Below, piece by piece: positions 1 through 8,185 of a stretch of DNA of 64,000 nucleotides; the stretch's first letter is position 1; every line of letters begins with the position of its first letter. The stretch lies in NCBI GenBank assembly GCA_963798655.1, contig CAWCUH010000004.1:868001-932000 (forward strand), given 5' to 3'. The position numbers and the translations under genes were made by a program. The notes below the pieces were generated by a model. It saw only the letters and a program-made list of their open reading frames with translations. It did no database searches and was not told the DNA's origin. The DNA is from CAVSMC01 sp963798655. GTDB taxonomy: Bacteria > Pseudomonadota > Gammaproteobacteria > Burkholderiales > Casimicrobiaceae.

Positions 1-43
1 CAGCGCGCACACTTCGTTGTCGCACGCTCCGAAAGGAGCGCTC

Positions 44-823
44 TTGAAGATCGCCACGTACAACGTCAACGGCGTCAACGGTCGCCTGCCGCGGCTGGTC
101 GAGTGGCTGTCGGAGACCCACCCCGACATCGTCTGCCTGCAGGAAATCAAGACCGACGACTCCAAGTTCCCCGCGCGCGCGATCGAGCAGGCGGGTTACG
201 GCGCGATCTGGCACGGTCAGCGCTCGCACCACGGCGTCGCGATCCTCGCGCGGGGAGAAACGCCGCGCGAGCTGCGCCGCGGACTCGCCGGCGACCCCGG
301 CGACACGCAGAGCCGCTACATCGAGGCCCGCGCGAAGGGACTTGTCGTCGCGTCGATCTACCTGCCGAACGGCAACCCGCAGCCTGGACCGAAGTTCGAG
401 TACAAGCTCGCCTGGTTCGAGCGGCTGATCGACCACGCGCGCACGCTGGTGACCAGCGGCGATCGGGTCGTGCTCGCCGGCGACTTCAACGTCGTGCCGA
501 CGAACGCCGACATCTACAACCCATGGGCGTGGCGCTGGGACGCCGTCATGCAGCCGGAGACGCGCGACGCTTACCGGCGGCTGCTCGCGCAGGGTTGGAT
601 CGACTCGACCCGTCAGCTGTATCCCGACGAGACGATCTACACGTTCTGGGTGAACCAGGATGCGTTCGCGCGCAACGCCGGGTTCCGCATGGATTTCCTG
701 CTGCTCACGCCGCGGCTCGGAGCACGGCTCGTCGAATGCCGCGTCGATACCGGCTATCGCGGACGCGAGCGCGCGAGCGACCACGCGCCGGTCTGGATCG
801 AGCTTCGCGACGAAGCGCTCTAG
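44..823 (+). CDS. xth: Exodeoxyribonuclease III (Xth/ExoA family)
   Basis: AP endonuclease and 3'-5' exonuclease of base-excision repair, cytoplasmic. One endonuclease/exonuclease/phosphatase domain fills the protein: the N-terminal YNVNGVNGRL, the metal-binding Glu of LQEIKTDD, the GDFNVVPTNADIYN block and the C-terminal SDHAPVW with the catalytic His. About 259 aa, normal for the family. I chose TTG at 44 because AAAGGAG lies 5 nt upstream and the protein then begins LKIATYNVN as in homologues; an in-frame TTG at 17 would add nine residues. It runs towards a convergent EamA gene with only a 4-nt stop-codon overlap. Confidence 0.95.
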   Translation: MKIATYNVNGVNGRLPRLVEWLSETHPDIVCLQEIKTDDSKFPARAIEQAGYGAIWHGQRSHHGVAILARGETPRELRRGLAGDPGDTQSRYIEARAKGLVVASIYLPNGNPQPGPKFEYKLAWFERLIDHARTLVTSGDRVVLAGDFNVVPTNADIYNPWAWRWDAVMQPETRDAYRRLLAQGWIDSTRQLYPDETIYTFWVNQDAFARNAGFRMDFLLLTPRLGARLVECRVDTGYRGRERASDHAPVWIELRDEAL

Positions 824-1737
824 CGCCGCAGCGTCACCAGCGTGACGCCGCCGAGCACGAGCGCCGCGCCGACGAGCTGGATCCAGTGCAGCGGCTCGCC
901 CAGGATCAGTGCGCCGAGCCCGATGGTGAATACCGGTCCGAGCGAGCCGACGAGCGACGACGCGTTTGCGCCCATCCGCTTGATCGACTCCGCGATGAGC
1001 CATGTCGGAAGCACCGTCGAGAAGATCGCCATCGTCAGCGACAGCGCGTGGATCGCCGGCGGCACGGCGAGCGCCGCGAACGGGCGCGTCAACGCGAACT
1101 GCGCGAGCACGAACACCGACGACGCGAGCATCGCCCAGGCGATGAAGCGCATGCTGCCGAGGCGCTTGATCGCCGCGCCCGCCTGCACCAGGTACAACGC
1201 GTAGAACAGCGCGCTCGCGAACACGAGTCCGGCGCCGGCCGCGATCGCGCGCGGCTCGCCGCTCGCCTTCAGGTCGTGCGCGAACACGACGAGGATACCG
1301 GCGTACGACAGTGCTAGCGCGACGAGCGCGCGCCGGGTGATCGGCGTGCGCGCGATCAGCGCCGAAAGCAGCACGACGATCGTCGGATACAGGAACAGCA
1401 CGAGACGCTCGAGCGCGGCGCTGATGTACTCGAGGCCGATGAAGTCGAGCAGGCTCGCGAGGTAGTAGCCGATGAAGCCGAGCCACGCGAGCGTGCGGAC
1501 GTCGCCGCGGGTGAGCGTGTGATCGGCGCGCCGCCCTGCCAAGATCGCCATCGCGACGAAGAACGGCGACGCGTAGAGCATCCGCAGCGCGAGCAGCGTC
1601 GTCGCGTCGAGCGGATGCCACGCGTAGGCGAGCTTGATCAGGATCGCCTTGAACGAGAAGCCGAGCACGCCGATGACGGCGAGCAGCGGCGCCACCCACC
1701 GGCGCGGCGCGTGCGCGCCGACCGTCGCTACGCCCAC
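820..1737 (-). CDS. EamA/DMT-family membrane transporter
   Basis: Drug/metabolite exporter with ten predicted hydrophobic helices and the two EamA repeats (N-terminal GVLGFSFKAILIKLAY, C-terminal SLVGSLGPVFTIGLGALILGEPLHW). Substrate cannot be told from sequence. About 305 aa if it starts at the GTG at 1737, which overlaps the uppP stop codon by 10 nt and suggests translational coupling; the open frame continues much further upstream but only as an off-frame shadow of uppP. No clear Shine-Dalgarno sequence, so the start is uncertain. Second gene of a uppP-EamA unit. Confidence 0.85.
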   Translation of the reverse strand: MGVATVGAHAPRRWVAPLLAVIGVLGFSFKAILIKLAYAWHPLDATTLLALRMLYASPFFVAMAILAGRRADHTLTRGDVRTLAWLGFIGYYLASLLDFIGLEYISAALERLVLFLYPTIVVLLSALIARTPITRRALVALALSYAGILVVFAHDLKASGEPRAIAAGAGLVFASALFYALYLVQAGAAIKRLGSMRFIAWAMLASSVFVLAQFALTRPFAALAVPPAIHALSLTMAIFSTVLPTWLIAESIKRMGANASSLVGSLGPVFTIGLGALILGEPLHWIQLVGAALVLGGVTLVTLRR

Positions 1738-2558
1738 TGCACGACGCCGAGATACGCAGTGGCGAGGATCACCACGCCGAACGCGATCCGATACCACGCG
1801 AACGGCACGAAGTCGTGATGCGCGACGTAGCGGATCAGCCAGCGCACGACGGCGAACGCCGAAGCGAACGACACGACGAAGCCGACGGCGAACGCCGGCG
1901 CGCTCGCCGCGCTCAGCATCGCGCCGCCCTTGTACAGCTCGTATGCGGTCGCGGCGAGCAGCGTCGGGATCGCGAGGAAGAACGAGAATTCGGTCGCTGC
2001 GCGGCGCGACAGGCCGAACAGCATGCCGCCGATGATCGTCGCACCCGAGCGCGACGTGCCGGGAATCAATGCGAACGCCTGCGCGAAGCCGATCTTCAGC
2101 GCGTCGGGCCAGCGCATCGCGTCGACGTCGTCGATGCGCACCATCGCAGGGTTCATCTTCTGCCGCCGCTCGGCCCACAGGATCACCAGCGCGCCGGCGA
2201 CGAACGCGCAGGCGACGGGCACGGGCGCGAACAGCAGCGCCTTGATCTTGTTCGCGAGCGCGAGACCGAGGACGGCGGCGGGAAGAAACGCGACCACCAG
2301 GTTCAACGCGAAGCGGCGCGCCGCGGGATCGCGCCCGAGGCCCGCAATGACGCGCGCGAGCTTAGCCCGGTATTCCCAGCACACGGCGAGGATCGCGCCG
2401 GCCTGGATGACGATCTCGAACATCTTCGCCTGCTCGCCGGTATAGCGCAGCAGCGATCCGGTGACGATCAGATGGCCGGTCGATGACACCGGCAGGAATT
2501 CGGTGAGGCCTTCGACGAGGCCGAGGACGAGGGCGGTGAAAAGCGGCGGTGAATCCAT
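1728..2558 (-). CDS. uppP: Undecaprenyl-diphosphatase UppP (BacA)
   Basis: Inner-membrane phosphatase that recycles undecaprenyl diphosphate to the monophosphate carrier for peptidoglycan and other surface polymers. Both BacA signatures are present: the Glu-rich loop around residues 16-29 (GLTEFLPVSSTGHL) and PGTSRSG at about 166-172 with the catalytic Ser/Arg. 276 aa, full length, about eight membrane segments. ATG at 2558 lies only 12 nt downstream (in the gene's direction) of a terminator-like hairpin with a T6 tract. Confidence 0.96.
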   Translation of the reverse strand: MDSPPLFTALVLGLVEGLTEFLPVSSTGHLIVTGSLLRYTGEQAKMFEIVIQAGAILAVCWEYRAKLARVIAGLGRDPAARRFALNLVVAFLPAAVLGLALANKIKALLFAPVPVACAFVAGALVILWAERRQKMNPAMVRIDDVDAMRWPDALKIGFAQAFALIPGTSRSGATIIGGMLFGLSRRAATEFSFFLAIPTLLAATAYELYKGGAMLSAASAPAFAVGFVVSFASAFAVVRWLIRYVAHHDFVPFAWYRIAFGVVILATAYLGVVQWA

Positions 2559-2570
2559 GCGGCGCGCAAC

Positions 2571-2595
2571 AAAAAAGGCCGCTCGCGAGGTGGCC
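2571..2595 (-). terminator. Intrinsic-terminator-like hairpin in the uppP leader
   Basis: Read on the minus strand, GGCC...GGCC with an inner CTCG/CGAG stem is followed directly by six T. It points towards uppP and ends 12 nt before its ATG. No minus-strand gene lies upstream (the next gene is bufA1, plus strand), so it would act inside the uppP leader transcript rather than at the end of another gene. Could be an attenuator, or could terminate antisense transcription. Confidence 0.6.
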
Positions 2596-2738
2596 GGGCG
2601 CCTATTCTAGCGCGCCGCAATTCGCGCGCCGTTCGAAGCAGCGGCGATCCGCGCGCAGCGGGCTGGCGCAACACGCGCTGCGGCGAGGCTCCGCGCGATG
2701 GCTGCCGTATCATTTGGCGGCTCACCGGCATGATCCGC

Positions 2739-2765
2739 GTAAGGTCTCGCCCGCGGCGGCGACAA
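2739..2765 (+). promoter_or_regulatory. Possible ECF-type promoter of the bufferin operon
   Basis: GTAAGG (2739-2744), a 15-nt spacer and CGACAA (2760-2765) resemble the GTAAC / CGT-CGA elements of ECF sigma factors; bufferin operons in other proteobacteria are known to be under ECF sigma control. Located about 50 nt upstream of bufA1. The match is short and could be chance in this GC-rich DNA. Confidence 0.35.
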
Positions 2766-2816
2766 ACCGGCCGGGGGATTGCCCCGTCATCAAAACCGAT
2801 CAAGGAGATACATCGA

Positions 2817-3092
2817 TGAATTCGCAACTGCTGATCCGCTCGGCGCTCGCCGGCCTGATCGCGCTCGGCGCCGCCGGCGGCGCCGCCAATGCCGCCGACG
2901 CGGCGGGCAAGGAAAAGTGCTACGGCGTGTCGAAGGCCGGACAGAACGATTGCGCCAACGCGACCGGCACGCACGCTTGCAGCGGACAGTCGAAGAAGGA
3001 CAACGACCCGGCCGACTGGAAGCTCGTCGCGGCGGGCACGTGCACGAAGCTCGGCGGCAGCATGAAGGCGCCGGACGTGAAGAAGTCGTAGC
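2817..3092 (+). CDS. bufA1: DUF2282 bufferin precursor (copper-binding RiPP)
   Basis: Small secreted precursor, 91 aa, with an N-terminal signal peptide (about residues 1-27, ending ANAADA) and the four family cysteines C35 (KCYG), C46 (NDCA), C55 (HACSG) and C76 (GTCT). In characterised bufferins the central cysteines are converted to thiooxazoles by the MNIO partner and the exported peptide binds copper in the periplasm. The strong AAGGAG ten nt before the ATG fixes the start. First gene of bufA1-bufB1-bufC1-DoxX. The stop codon lies at about 3089-3091. Function inferred from family and operon. Confidence 0.9.
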
Positions 3093-3116
3093 GACGCGTG
3101 TCGTCCGTGCGCACAC

Positions 3117-3166
3117 GGGGACCCGGCGACTTTCGCGCAAGCGACGCTGGGTTCCCCCCTTCGGGG
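3117..3166 (+). promoter_or_regulatory. Stem-loops between bufA1 and bufB1
   Basis: An imperfect stem (GGGGACCCGGCG at 3117-3128 against CGCTGGGTTCCCC at 3145-3157) is followed by a C4-TTC-G4 hairpin (3154-3166, partly overlapping). No T tract follows, so it is not a classic terminator. It may stabilise the bufA1 end of the transcript or damp enzyme expression relative to precursor. The second arm also resembles the dispersed mirror repeats seen elsewhere in the window. Confidence 0.45.
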
Positions 3167-3180
3167 CGACGACGTTGTCC

Positions 3181-4026
3181 ATGACGCTCGCTCCAGGCAC
3201 CTGCGGCATCGGGCTTCGCGCGCCGCATTACCGCGCGTTCGTCGACGGCGAGCCGCCGGTCGACTGGCTCGAAGTCCATAGCGAGAACTACTTCGGCGAC
3301 GGCGGCTATGACATCGGCGTGCTCGACCGCGTTCGTGCGCGCTATCCGATCTCGCTGCACGGCGTGGGACTCGCGCTCGGCGGCGCCGACGCCGACGAGC
3401 GTTTCGAGCGCCATCTCGCACGCCTCGCACGACTGGTCGAGCGCGTGCAGCCAGCGCTCGTGTCCGAGCACGTGTGCTGGGGCGCGCTCGGCTCGCGGCA
3501 CTTCAACGACCTGCTGCCGGTTCCGTACACGCGCGACGCACTCGCCCACGTCGGCGCGCGGATCGCGCGCGTGCAGGATCGGCTGCGCCGTCGCATCCTG
3601 ATCGAGAACGTTTCGTCGTACGTATCCTTCCGCGCGAGCGAGATGCCCGAGCTCGACTTCGTCGCCGCGCTCGCCAACGCCAGCGGTTGCGCGGTTCTGC
3701 TCGACGTCAACAACATCCACGTCAACGCGCACAACCACGGCTTCGACGCCGCGCACGCGCTCGACGCGATGCCCGACTGCGACGTCGCCGAGATTCATCT
3801 CGCCGGGCATTCGATCGCTGACGACGTGCTCGTCGACGATCACGGCTCACGCGTTGCGCCGGCCGTCTGGGCGCTCTACGAGCGCGCGATCGCGCGCTTC
3901 GGCGCCGTGCCGACGCTGATCGAATGGGACACCGACGTGCCGCCGCTCGCGGTGCTTGTCGGCGAAGCGGACTGCGCGCGCCGCCGTCTCGCCGCCGCGC
4001 GCACGCCGGCGCACGTCGATGGCTGA
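3181..4026 (+). CDS. bufB1: DUF692 multinuclear non-haem iron oxidative enzyme (MNIO), bufferin maturase
   Basis: TIM-barrel iron enzyme that, in the characterised bufferin pathway, oxidises precursor cysteines. 281 aa, normal length. Likely iron ligands and substrate-site residues are all in place: H60 (SLHGVGLALG), E96/H97 (SEHVCW), E142 (IENVSSY), D175/N178/H180 (DVNNIH), H184, E204/H206 and H210 (EIHLAGH), E248/D250 (EWDTDVP). Overlaps bufC1 by 8 nt. No good ribosome site precedes the ATG at 3181. The family match is strong; activity on this BufA1 is inferred from synteny. Confidence 0.93.
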   Translation: MTLAPGTCGIGLRAPHYRAFVDGEPPVDWLEVHSENYFGDGGYDIGVLDRVRARYPISLHGVGLALGGADADERFERHLARLARLVERVQPALVSEHVCWGALGSRHFNDLLPVPYTRDALAHVGARIARVQDRLRRRILIENVSSYVSFRASEMPELDFVAALANASGCAVLLDVNNIHVNAHNHGFDAAHALDAMPDCDVAEIHLAGHSIADDVLVDDHGSRVAPAVWALYERAIARFGAVPTLIEWDTDVPPLAVLVGEADCARRRLAAARTPAHVDG

Positions 4027-4801
4027 TCTCGCGACGCTCGAGCGCGCATTCGCCGCCGCGCTCGTTGCGCGCGACGTGAACGACGTCGACGTGTCGATGT
4101 TCGACGGCGCGCCCAAACGCGTCCGCGCGCGTCTCGGCCTCTACCGCGGCAACGTGCAGGCGAACGCGGTGAAGGCACTCGCGAGCGCGTATCCGGTCGT
4201 CGCGAAGCTCGTCGGCGACGCGTTCTTCGAGGGCCTTGCACGGGCGTTCGCGGCGGTGACGCCGTCGGCCAGCGGCGACCTGAACGAGTATGGCGAAGGC
4301 TTCGCCGGTTTCGTCGCTGCGTTCGAGCCCGCGCGCGATCTCGGCTATCTGCACGACGTCGCACGCCTCGACTGGCGCGTCCATCGGGCGCATTACGCAG
4401 CGGACGCTGCGCCGTTCGACGTGGCCAAGCTCGCAACGGTTGAGCCCGAGCGCGCGGGCGACGTCGTGCTCGTGCTGCATCCGGCGTGCGCGATCATCGA
4501 GTCGCCGTGGCCGCTCGCGCGGCTCTGGCAGATTCACCAGCATGACTACGATGGCGCCTTCGACGTCGACTGGGATGCCGCCGGCGGCGCCGTGCTCGTC
4601 GAGCGCGCGCAATGGCGCGTCAGCGTGCGTGCGCTCGCCGCCGCCGATGCGGCGCTGCTCGCCGCGTGCATCGAGCGAAGGACGCTCGGCGATGCGCTCG
4701 CTCGCGCGCAGGCGATCGACGCGGCGTTCGACCTCGATGCGCGCCTCGCCGATTGGGTCGGCGCGCTCGTCGTCGTCGACGCCGTGCTGCCGGATCGGTA
4801 A
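4019..4801 (+). CDS. bufC1: DUF2063 (BufC/MbnC-like) RiPP recognition partner of the MNIO
   Basis: 260-aa cytoplasmic protein with the DUF2063 putative DNA-binding-like N-terminal region (RVRARLGLYRGNVQANAVKALASAYPVVAKLVGDAFF) and a C-terminal domain shared with MbnC-type proteins. In related RiPP systems this partner binds the precursor and presents it to the DUF692 enzyme. Starts inside the end of bufB1 (8-nt overlap), consistent with equal dosage and complex formation. No catalytic motif is visible or expected. Confidence 0.9.
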   Translation: MADLATLERAFAAALVARDVNDVDVSMFDGAPKRVRARLGLYRGNVQANAVKALASAYPVVAKLVGDAFFEGLARAFAAVTPSASGDLNEYGEGFAGFVAAFEPARDLGYLHDVARLDWRVHRAHYAADAAPFDVAKLATVEPERAGDVVLVLHPACAIIESPWPLARLWQIHQHDYDGAFDVDWDAAGGAVLVERAQWRVSVRALAAADAALLAACIERRTLGDALARAQAIDAAFDLDARLADWVGALVVVDAVLPDR

Positions 4802-4857
4802 GCGGCGGCGCCCTCGCACGACCAGCCGGCGCACTCCCACCGTCACGGAGCTCCTTC

Positions 4858-5343
4858 ATGTCGATACAACCGCTCGTCCGATGGCTCACGCCGTGGCGCG
4901 GCCTCGCCAACGCCGGCGCGCACGTCGTCGATGTCGGCATCCGGATCTATGTCGCCAAGGTGTTCCTGATGTCGGGCCTGACGAAGATACGCGACTGGGA
5001 CGCGACGCTCGCCCTGTTCCAGTACGAGTACCACGTGCCGCTGCTGCCGCCGGCGTTCGCTGCCGTGCTCGGAACGTTCGGCGAGCTCGTCTTTCCGATC
5101 TGCCTCGTCATCGGGCTCGGCACCCGCCTCGCCGCGTTCGGGCTGTTCTTTGTCAACGCGATGGCGGTGATCTCGTACTGGCACGTGCTGTCGACGCTCG
5201 AGCCGGCGCTCGCGCAGCATTTCTTCTGGGGGACGCTGCTCCTGGTGCCGCTCACCTACGGCCCGGGACGCCTCTCGCTCGATCGCTGGCTCGCGCCGCG
5301 GCTCGGCCTCGACGACCAGCGCGGTTTCGCCGTCGCGCGCTGA
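4858..5343 (+). CDS. DoxX-family membrane protein of the bufferin operon
   Basis: 161 aa with four predicted membrane helices and the DoxX features FLMSGLTKIRDW near residue 40 and GELVFPICLVIGLGTR. DoxX proteins are the usual fourth gene of bufferin operons, where they are thought to support the redox or export side of maturation; the exact role is unknown. A GGAGCTCCTTC stretch precedes the ATG. Last gene of the operon; yceH converges 16 nt downstream without an obvious terminator. Confidence 0.88.
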   Translation: MSIQPLVRWLTPWRGLANAGAHVVDVGIRIYVAKVFLMSGLTKIRDWDATLALFQYEYHVPLLPPAFAAVLGTFGELVFPICLVIGLGTRLAAFGLFFVNAMAVISYWHVLSTLEPALAQHFFWGTLLLVPLTYGPGRLSLDRWLAPRLGLDDQRGFAVAR

Positions 5344-5359
5344 GCGCTCACCGCGCCGC

Positions 5360-6040
5360 TCACTCGCTCGCGTCGTTGCCGAGTCCGAGCTCGGTGCAAA
5401 GCCGCGCGAGCGTGCCGCGCAGCGCCTCGACCTCGCGTTGCAGATCGGCGACGTTTGCTTTGAGCGCCGCGATTTCGCCGACGGTCACGATTTCGCCGGC
5501 GGCCGGCGCCGGCGCCGCCCCGGACGTGGCGATTGCGGGCGGCCCGGACAGCAGATGCGCCCAGCGCGTCTCGCGCGCGCCGGGGGCGCGCCCGAGCTCG
5601 ACGACGAGTGCGCCCGCAGGGCGTGCCGCGAGCTCGTTCAGGAATCCCTCGACGGCGGACAGGTCGCCGAAGCGATGCAGCCGGTCGCAGTTGATGCGAA
5701 GCTCGCCGACCGTCTGCGCACCGCGCAGCATCAGCACGGCGAGGAGCGCCGCCGACTGCGACGGAACGCCGAGCACGCGCTCGACGTTGTGCGCGTAGCG
5801 CATCACGCGGCCGCCGCTCGACTCGACGACGAGCGACAGCGACTTCAGGTGGTCGATCGCAGCCTGCACCTCGGCGTCGCTCGCGTCGATGATCGGGTCG
5901 CGGCTCGTCTTCTGGTTGCAAGCCGAGACAAGCGCGTTCAGCGTCAGCGGATAGGTGTCGGGCACCGTGCGCTGCTTTTCGACGAGCACGCCGAGCACGC
6001 GCGTCTCGAGCAGCGACAGTGCCGGAAGCGCGATGCTCAT
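5360..6040 (-). CDS. yceH: YceH/DUF480 winged-helix protein
   Basis: Conserved UPF0502 protein, 226 aa, with two winged-helix units: N-terminal LLETRVLGVLVEKQRTVPDTYPLTLNALVSACNQKTSRDPI (family signature) and the middle LLAVLMLRGAQTVGELRINCDRLHRF. The C-terminal 45 residues form a heptad-like coiled coil (EIAALKANVADLQREVEALRG). Function not established, a transcription-factor-like role is assumed from fold. ATG at 6040 is preceded by GGGAG; the frame stays open for ten more codons. Confidence 0.92.
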   Translation of the reverse strand: MSIALPALSLLETRVLGVLVEKQRTVPDTYPLTLNALVSACNQKTSRDPIIDASDAEVQAAIDHLKSLSLVVESSGGRVMRYAHNVERVLGVPSQSAALLAVLMLRGAQTVGELRINCDRLHRFGDLSAVEGFLNELAARPAGALVVELGRAPGARETRWAHLLSGPPAIATSGAAPAPAAGEIVTVGEIAALKANVADLQREVEALRGTLARLCTELGLGNDASE

Positions 6041-6335
6041 CGGCGGTGTCTCCCGGTGGCGACGAAACAATGCGCGCCGGCGGCACGCAATGTGACGCGC
6101 GACGGCGGCGCTGCACGCTATCGTACCGCGCCGGCGCTTTGCCTCCGCGGGCGGCCCTCGCTAACACCGCGCGCGGCGCGATGGCGTTGAGCTGCGCTGG
6201 CGCGTGACTTGCATCGAGCGCCGCGTCAACCCGCCTTGCGATACTCGCGTCGAGCGCGACGCCTTTGCCACATCGCCGGATCCGACGCCGTCGTGCGGCA
6301 ATCGGGTAGCGAACCGCGCGAGCCTTGCGGCCGTT
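6041..6335. other. Gene-free stretch between the DapA-like gene and yceH
   Basis: About 295 nt upstream of yceH. I see no convincing small gene, RNA or hairpin with T tract; it presumably holds the yceH promoter and the 3' end of the DapA-like transcript. Confidence 0.5.
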
Positions 6336-7250
6336 TCAGACGATGGTCGCGTGCAGCTCCGCCGCCGCTGTATTCACCAGAGCCGTCCGCTGATCGGCGT
6401 TCAGCGCCACCAGCGGCGGCCGCACGGTTTCCCACGCCGAATCGTTGGTGAAGTGGGCGACGGCCGCTTTCAGCGCCGGGATCATCGGGAATTTCGCGAA
6501 CGCATCGCGCACGTCGTCGAGCGCGGCCTGCTGCGCTTGCGCTTCCGGCGATCTCCATTCGCGATGGAGCTTCGCGATCGCCCCCCCGTTGACGTTCGCG
6601 AGCGCCGAGATGCAGCCGGCGCCGCCCAGCCGCATCGTGTCGAGCAGGAAATGCTCGTTGCCGGCGAACACGTCGAAGCCGCGCGGCTGGAAGCGCTCGA
6701 GCATCGCCCGCATGTTGTTCCAGTCGTTGGAGCTGTCCTTGACGCCGGCGATCTGCTGCGGATACGCGTCGAGCAGCCGCTCGATCAGCGCGTGGCTCAG
6801 CGGAACCTGCGACACCGGCGGGATGTGATACAGGTAGATGCGAAGCCGCGCGTCGCCGACGCGCTGGATCACTTCGCTGTAGCTCGCGAACAGCCCGTCG
6901 TCGGATACGCCCTTGTAGTAGAACGGCGGCAGCATCAGCACGCCGGCGCAGCCGCGACGGACCGCATGGCGCGTGAGCTCGACGGTGTCGGTCAACGCGC
7001 AGCAGCCGGTGCCCGGCATCATCCGCTCGCGCGGCAGCCCTGCTTCGATCAGCGCATCGAGCAGCGCGGCCTTCTCGCCGACCGACATCGAGTTCGCCTC
7101 CGAATTCGTTCCGAACACGGCTAGGCCGACGTCGTTCCCGATGAGCCAGCGGCAATGCTTCGCGAGCCGCGTTGCGTCGGGCTTCAGATCGCGATCGAAC
7201 GGGGTGACGACGGGCGCGAGCACGCCACGGATGCGGTAAGCGGTGTTCAA
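6336..7250 (-). CDS. DapA/N-acetylneuraminate-lyase family aldolase
   Basis: 304-aa (beta/alpha)8 class I aldolase related to dihydrodipicolinate synthase. Schiff-base lysine K171 in GVKDSS and the partner tyrosine Y141 in IYLYHIPP are present; the substrate-binding GTTGE is replaced by GTNSEAN (residues 47-53), and YLYHIPP differs from the YNVP of true DapA, so the physiological substrate is probably another keto acid rather than aspartate semialdehyde. Ends 85 nt before the following yceH region; starts 52 nt after the methyltransferase gene begins in the divergent sense of its stop. Confidence 0.88.
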   Translation of the reverse strand: MNTAYRIRGVLAPVVTPFDRDLKPDATRLAKHCRWLIGNDVGLAVFGTNSEANSMSVGEKAALLDALIEAGLPRERMMPGTGCCALTDTVELTRHAVRRGCAGVLMLPPFYYKGVSDDGLFASYSEVIQRVGDARLRIYLYHIPPVSQVPLSHALIERLLDAYPQQIAGVKDSSNDWNNMRAMLERFQPRGFDVFAGNEHFLLDTMRLGGAGCISALANVNGGAIAKLHREWRSPEAQAQQAALDDVRDAFAKFPMIPALKAAVAHFTNDSAWETVRPPLVALNADQRTALVNTAAAELHATIV

Positions 7251-7302
7251 GGCAGTCTCCTCGACGAACAGGGCGGCATCGAAGCCGTCATTATCGCGCG
7301 CG

Positions 7303-8058
7303 TCACGGCTTGACGAAGCGAAGCGCGAACTTGTCGGTCGGGATCTTCGAGTCGCCCGACGATACCTCGCGCGTGTCGGCGGGGTCGCGCAGGAAGTCGC
7401 CTTGCGCTTCGAGCACGAAGCCGGCGTTGCGAACTTCGTCGCGGACGATCGCCTCGTCGATCCGATGCAGCGTCTTGCCGACGGCGATGTCGGAGCCGGG
7501 TTTCGCCGAATGGTCGACGACGACGTAATGTCCGCCGGGCTTCAGCGCGGCGAAGATCCGTTGGTTCATCTTCGCGCGGTCGACCGGCAGGTACGTGATG
7601 TCGTGGTAGTTGAGGATCAGCGTGACGAGGTCGAGCCTCGGCGCCCGGTCGGGGATCGGATCGTCGAACGGGCGGAGCGCGACGACGAGGTTCGGCTGCG
7701 GATGCTCGGCGAGGCGCTTCGACAAAGCCTCGCCCGGCTGCGGCCGCTGCGCCCACACGGTGCCGTTCGGGCCGACGGCGAGCGCCAGCAGTTGCGACGT
7801 GTAGCCGGCGCCGGCCGAGACGTCGAGCACCTGCATGCCGGGCCTGACGCCGGTGAACGGAAGGAACTCGGCCGGATGCCGCGCGGCGTCCATCCGCCGG
7901 TCCTGGTCGGTCCGGATGGGACTCGCGATGACGCGCTGCACGTACTCGGCGTCGACACGCGTGCCGTCCGACGGCCCGGTCGCGCAGCCGGCGATCGCGA
8001 CGGCAGCGAGCAGAAGCGAACGGGCGGTCGCGGCGCGGTACGGGTCAAAGAGGCGCAT
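7303..8058 (-). CDS. Exported SAM-dependent methyltransferase-like lipoprotein
   Basis: 251 aa. N-terminus MRLFDPYRAATARSLLLAAVAIAGC has a lipobox (AIAGC), so it is probably a lipoprotein. The body has the class I methyltransferase GMQVLDVSAGAGYTSQLLALAVG motif I, LILNYHDI and GGHYVVVDHS, a family common in proteobacteria as predicted periplasmic methyltransferases of unknown substrate. The gap to the next minus gene is 52 nt, so transcription with the DapA-like gene is possible. SAM in the periplasm is unexpected, and the fold may have a non-methylating role. Confidence 0.85.
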   Translation of the reverse strand: MRLFDPYRAATARSLLLAAVAIAGCATGPSDGTRVDAEYVQRVIASPIRTDQDRRMDAARHPAEFLPFTGVRPGMQVLDVSAGAGYTSQLLALAVGPNGTVWAQRPQPGEALSKRLAEHPQPNLVVALRPFDDPIPDRAPRLDLVTLILNYHDITYLPVDRAKMNQRIFAALKPGGHYVVVDHSAKPGSDIAVGKTLHRIDEAIVRDEVRNAGFVLEAQGDFLRDPADTREVSSGDSKIPTDKFALRFVKP

Positions 8059-8185
8059 GTTCGCTCCCTCGAAAAGGCTCCATTCTGCCTCGTGCGGCGC
8101 TCGGCCGAGCGGCAACTCACCGTCGGCGAATCCGCGCGGCGGGTTTCCGGCGTCTAACGGGCTTGCACGAGCAAGAGGAAGAGGG

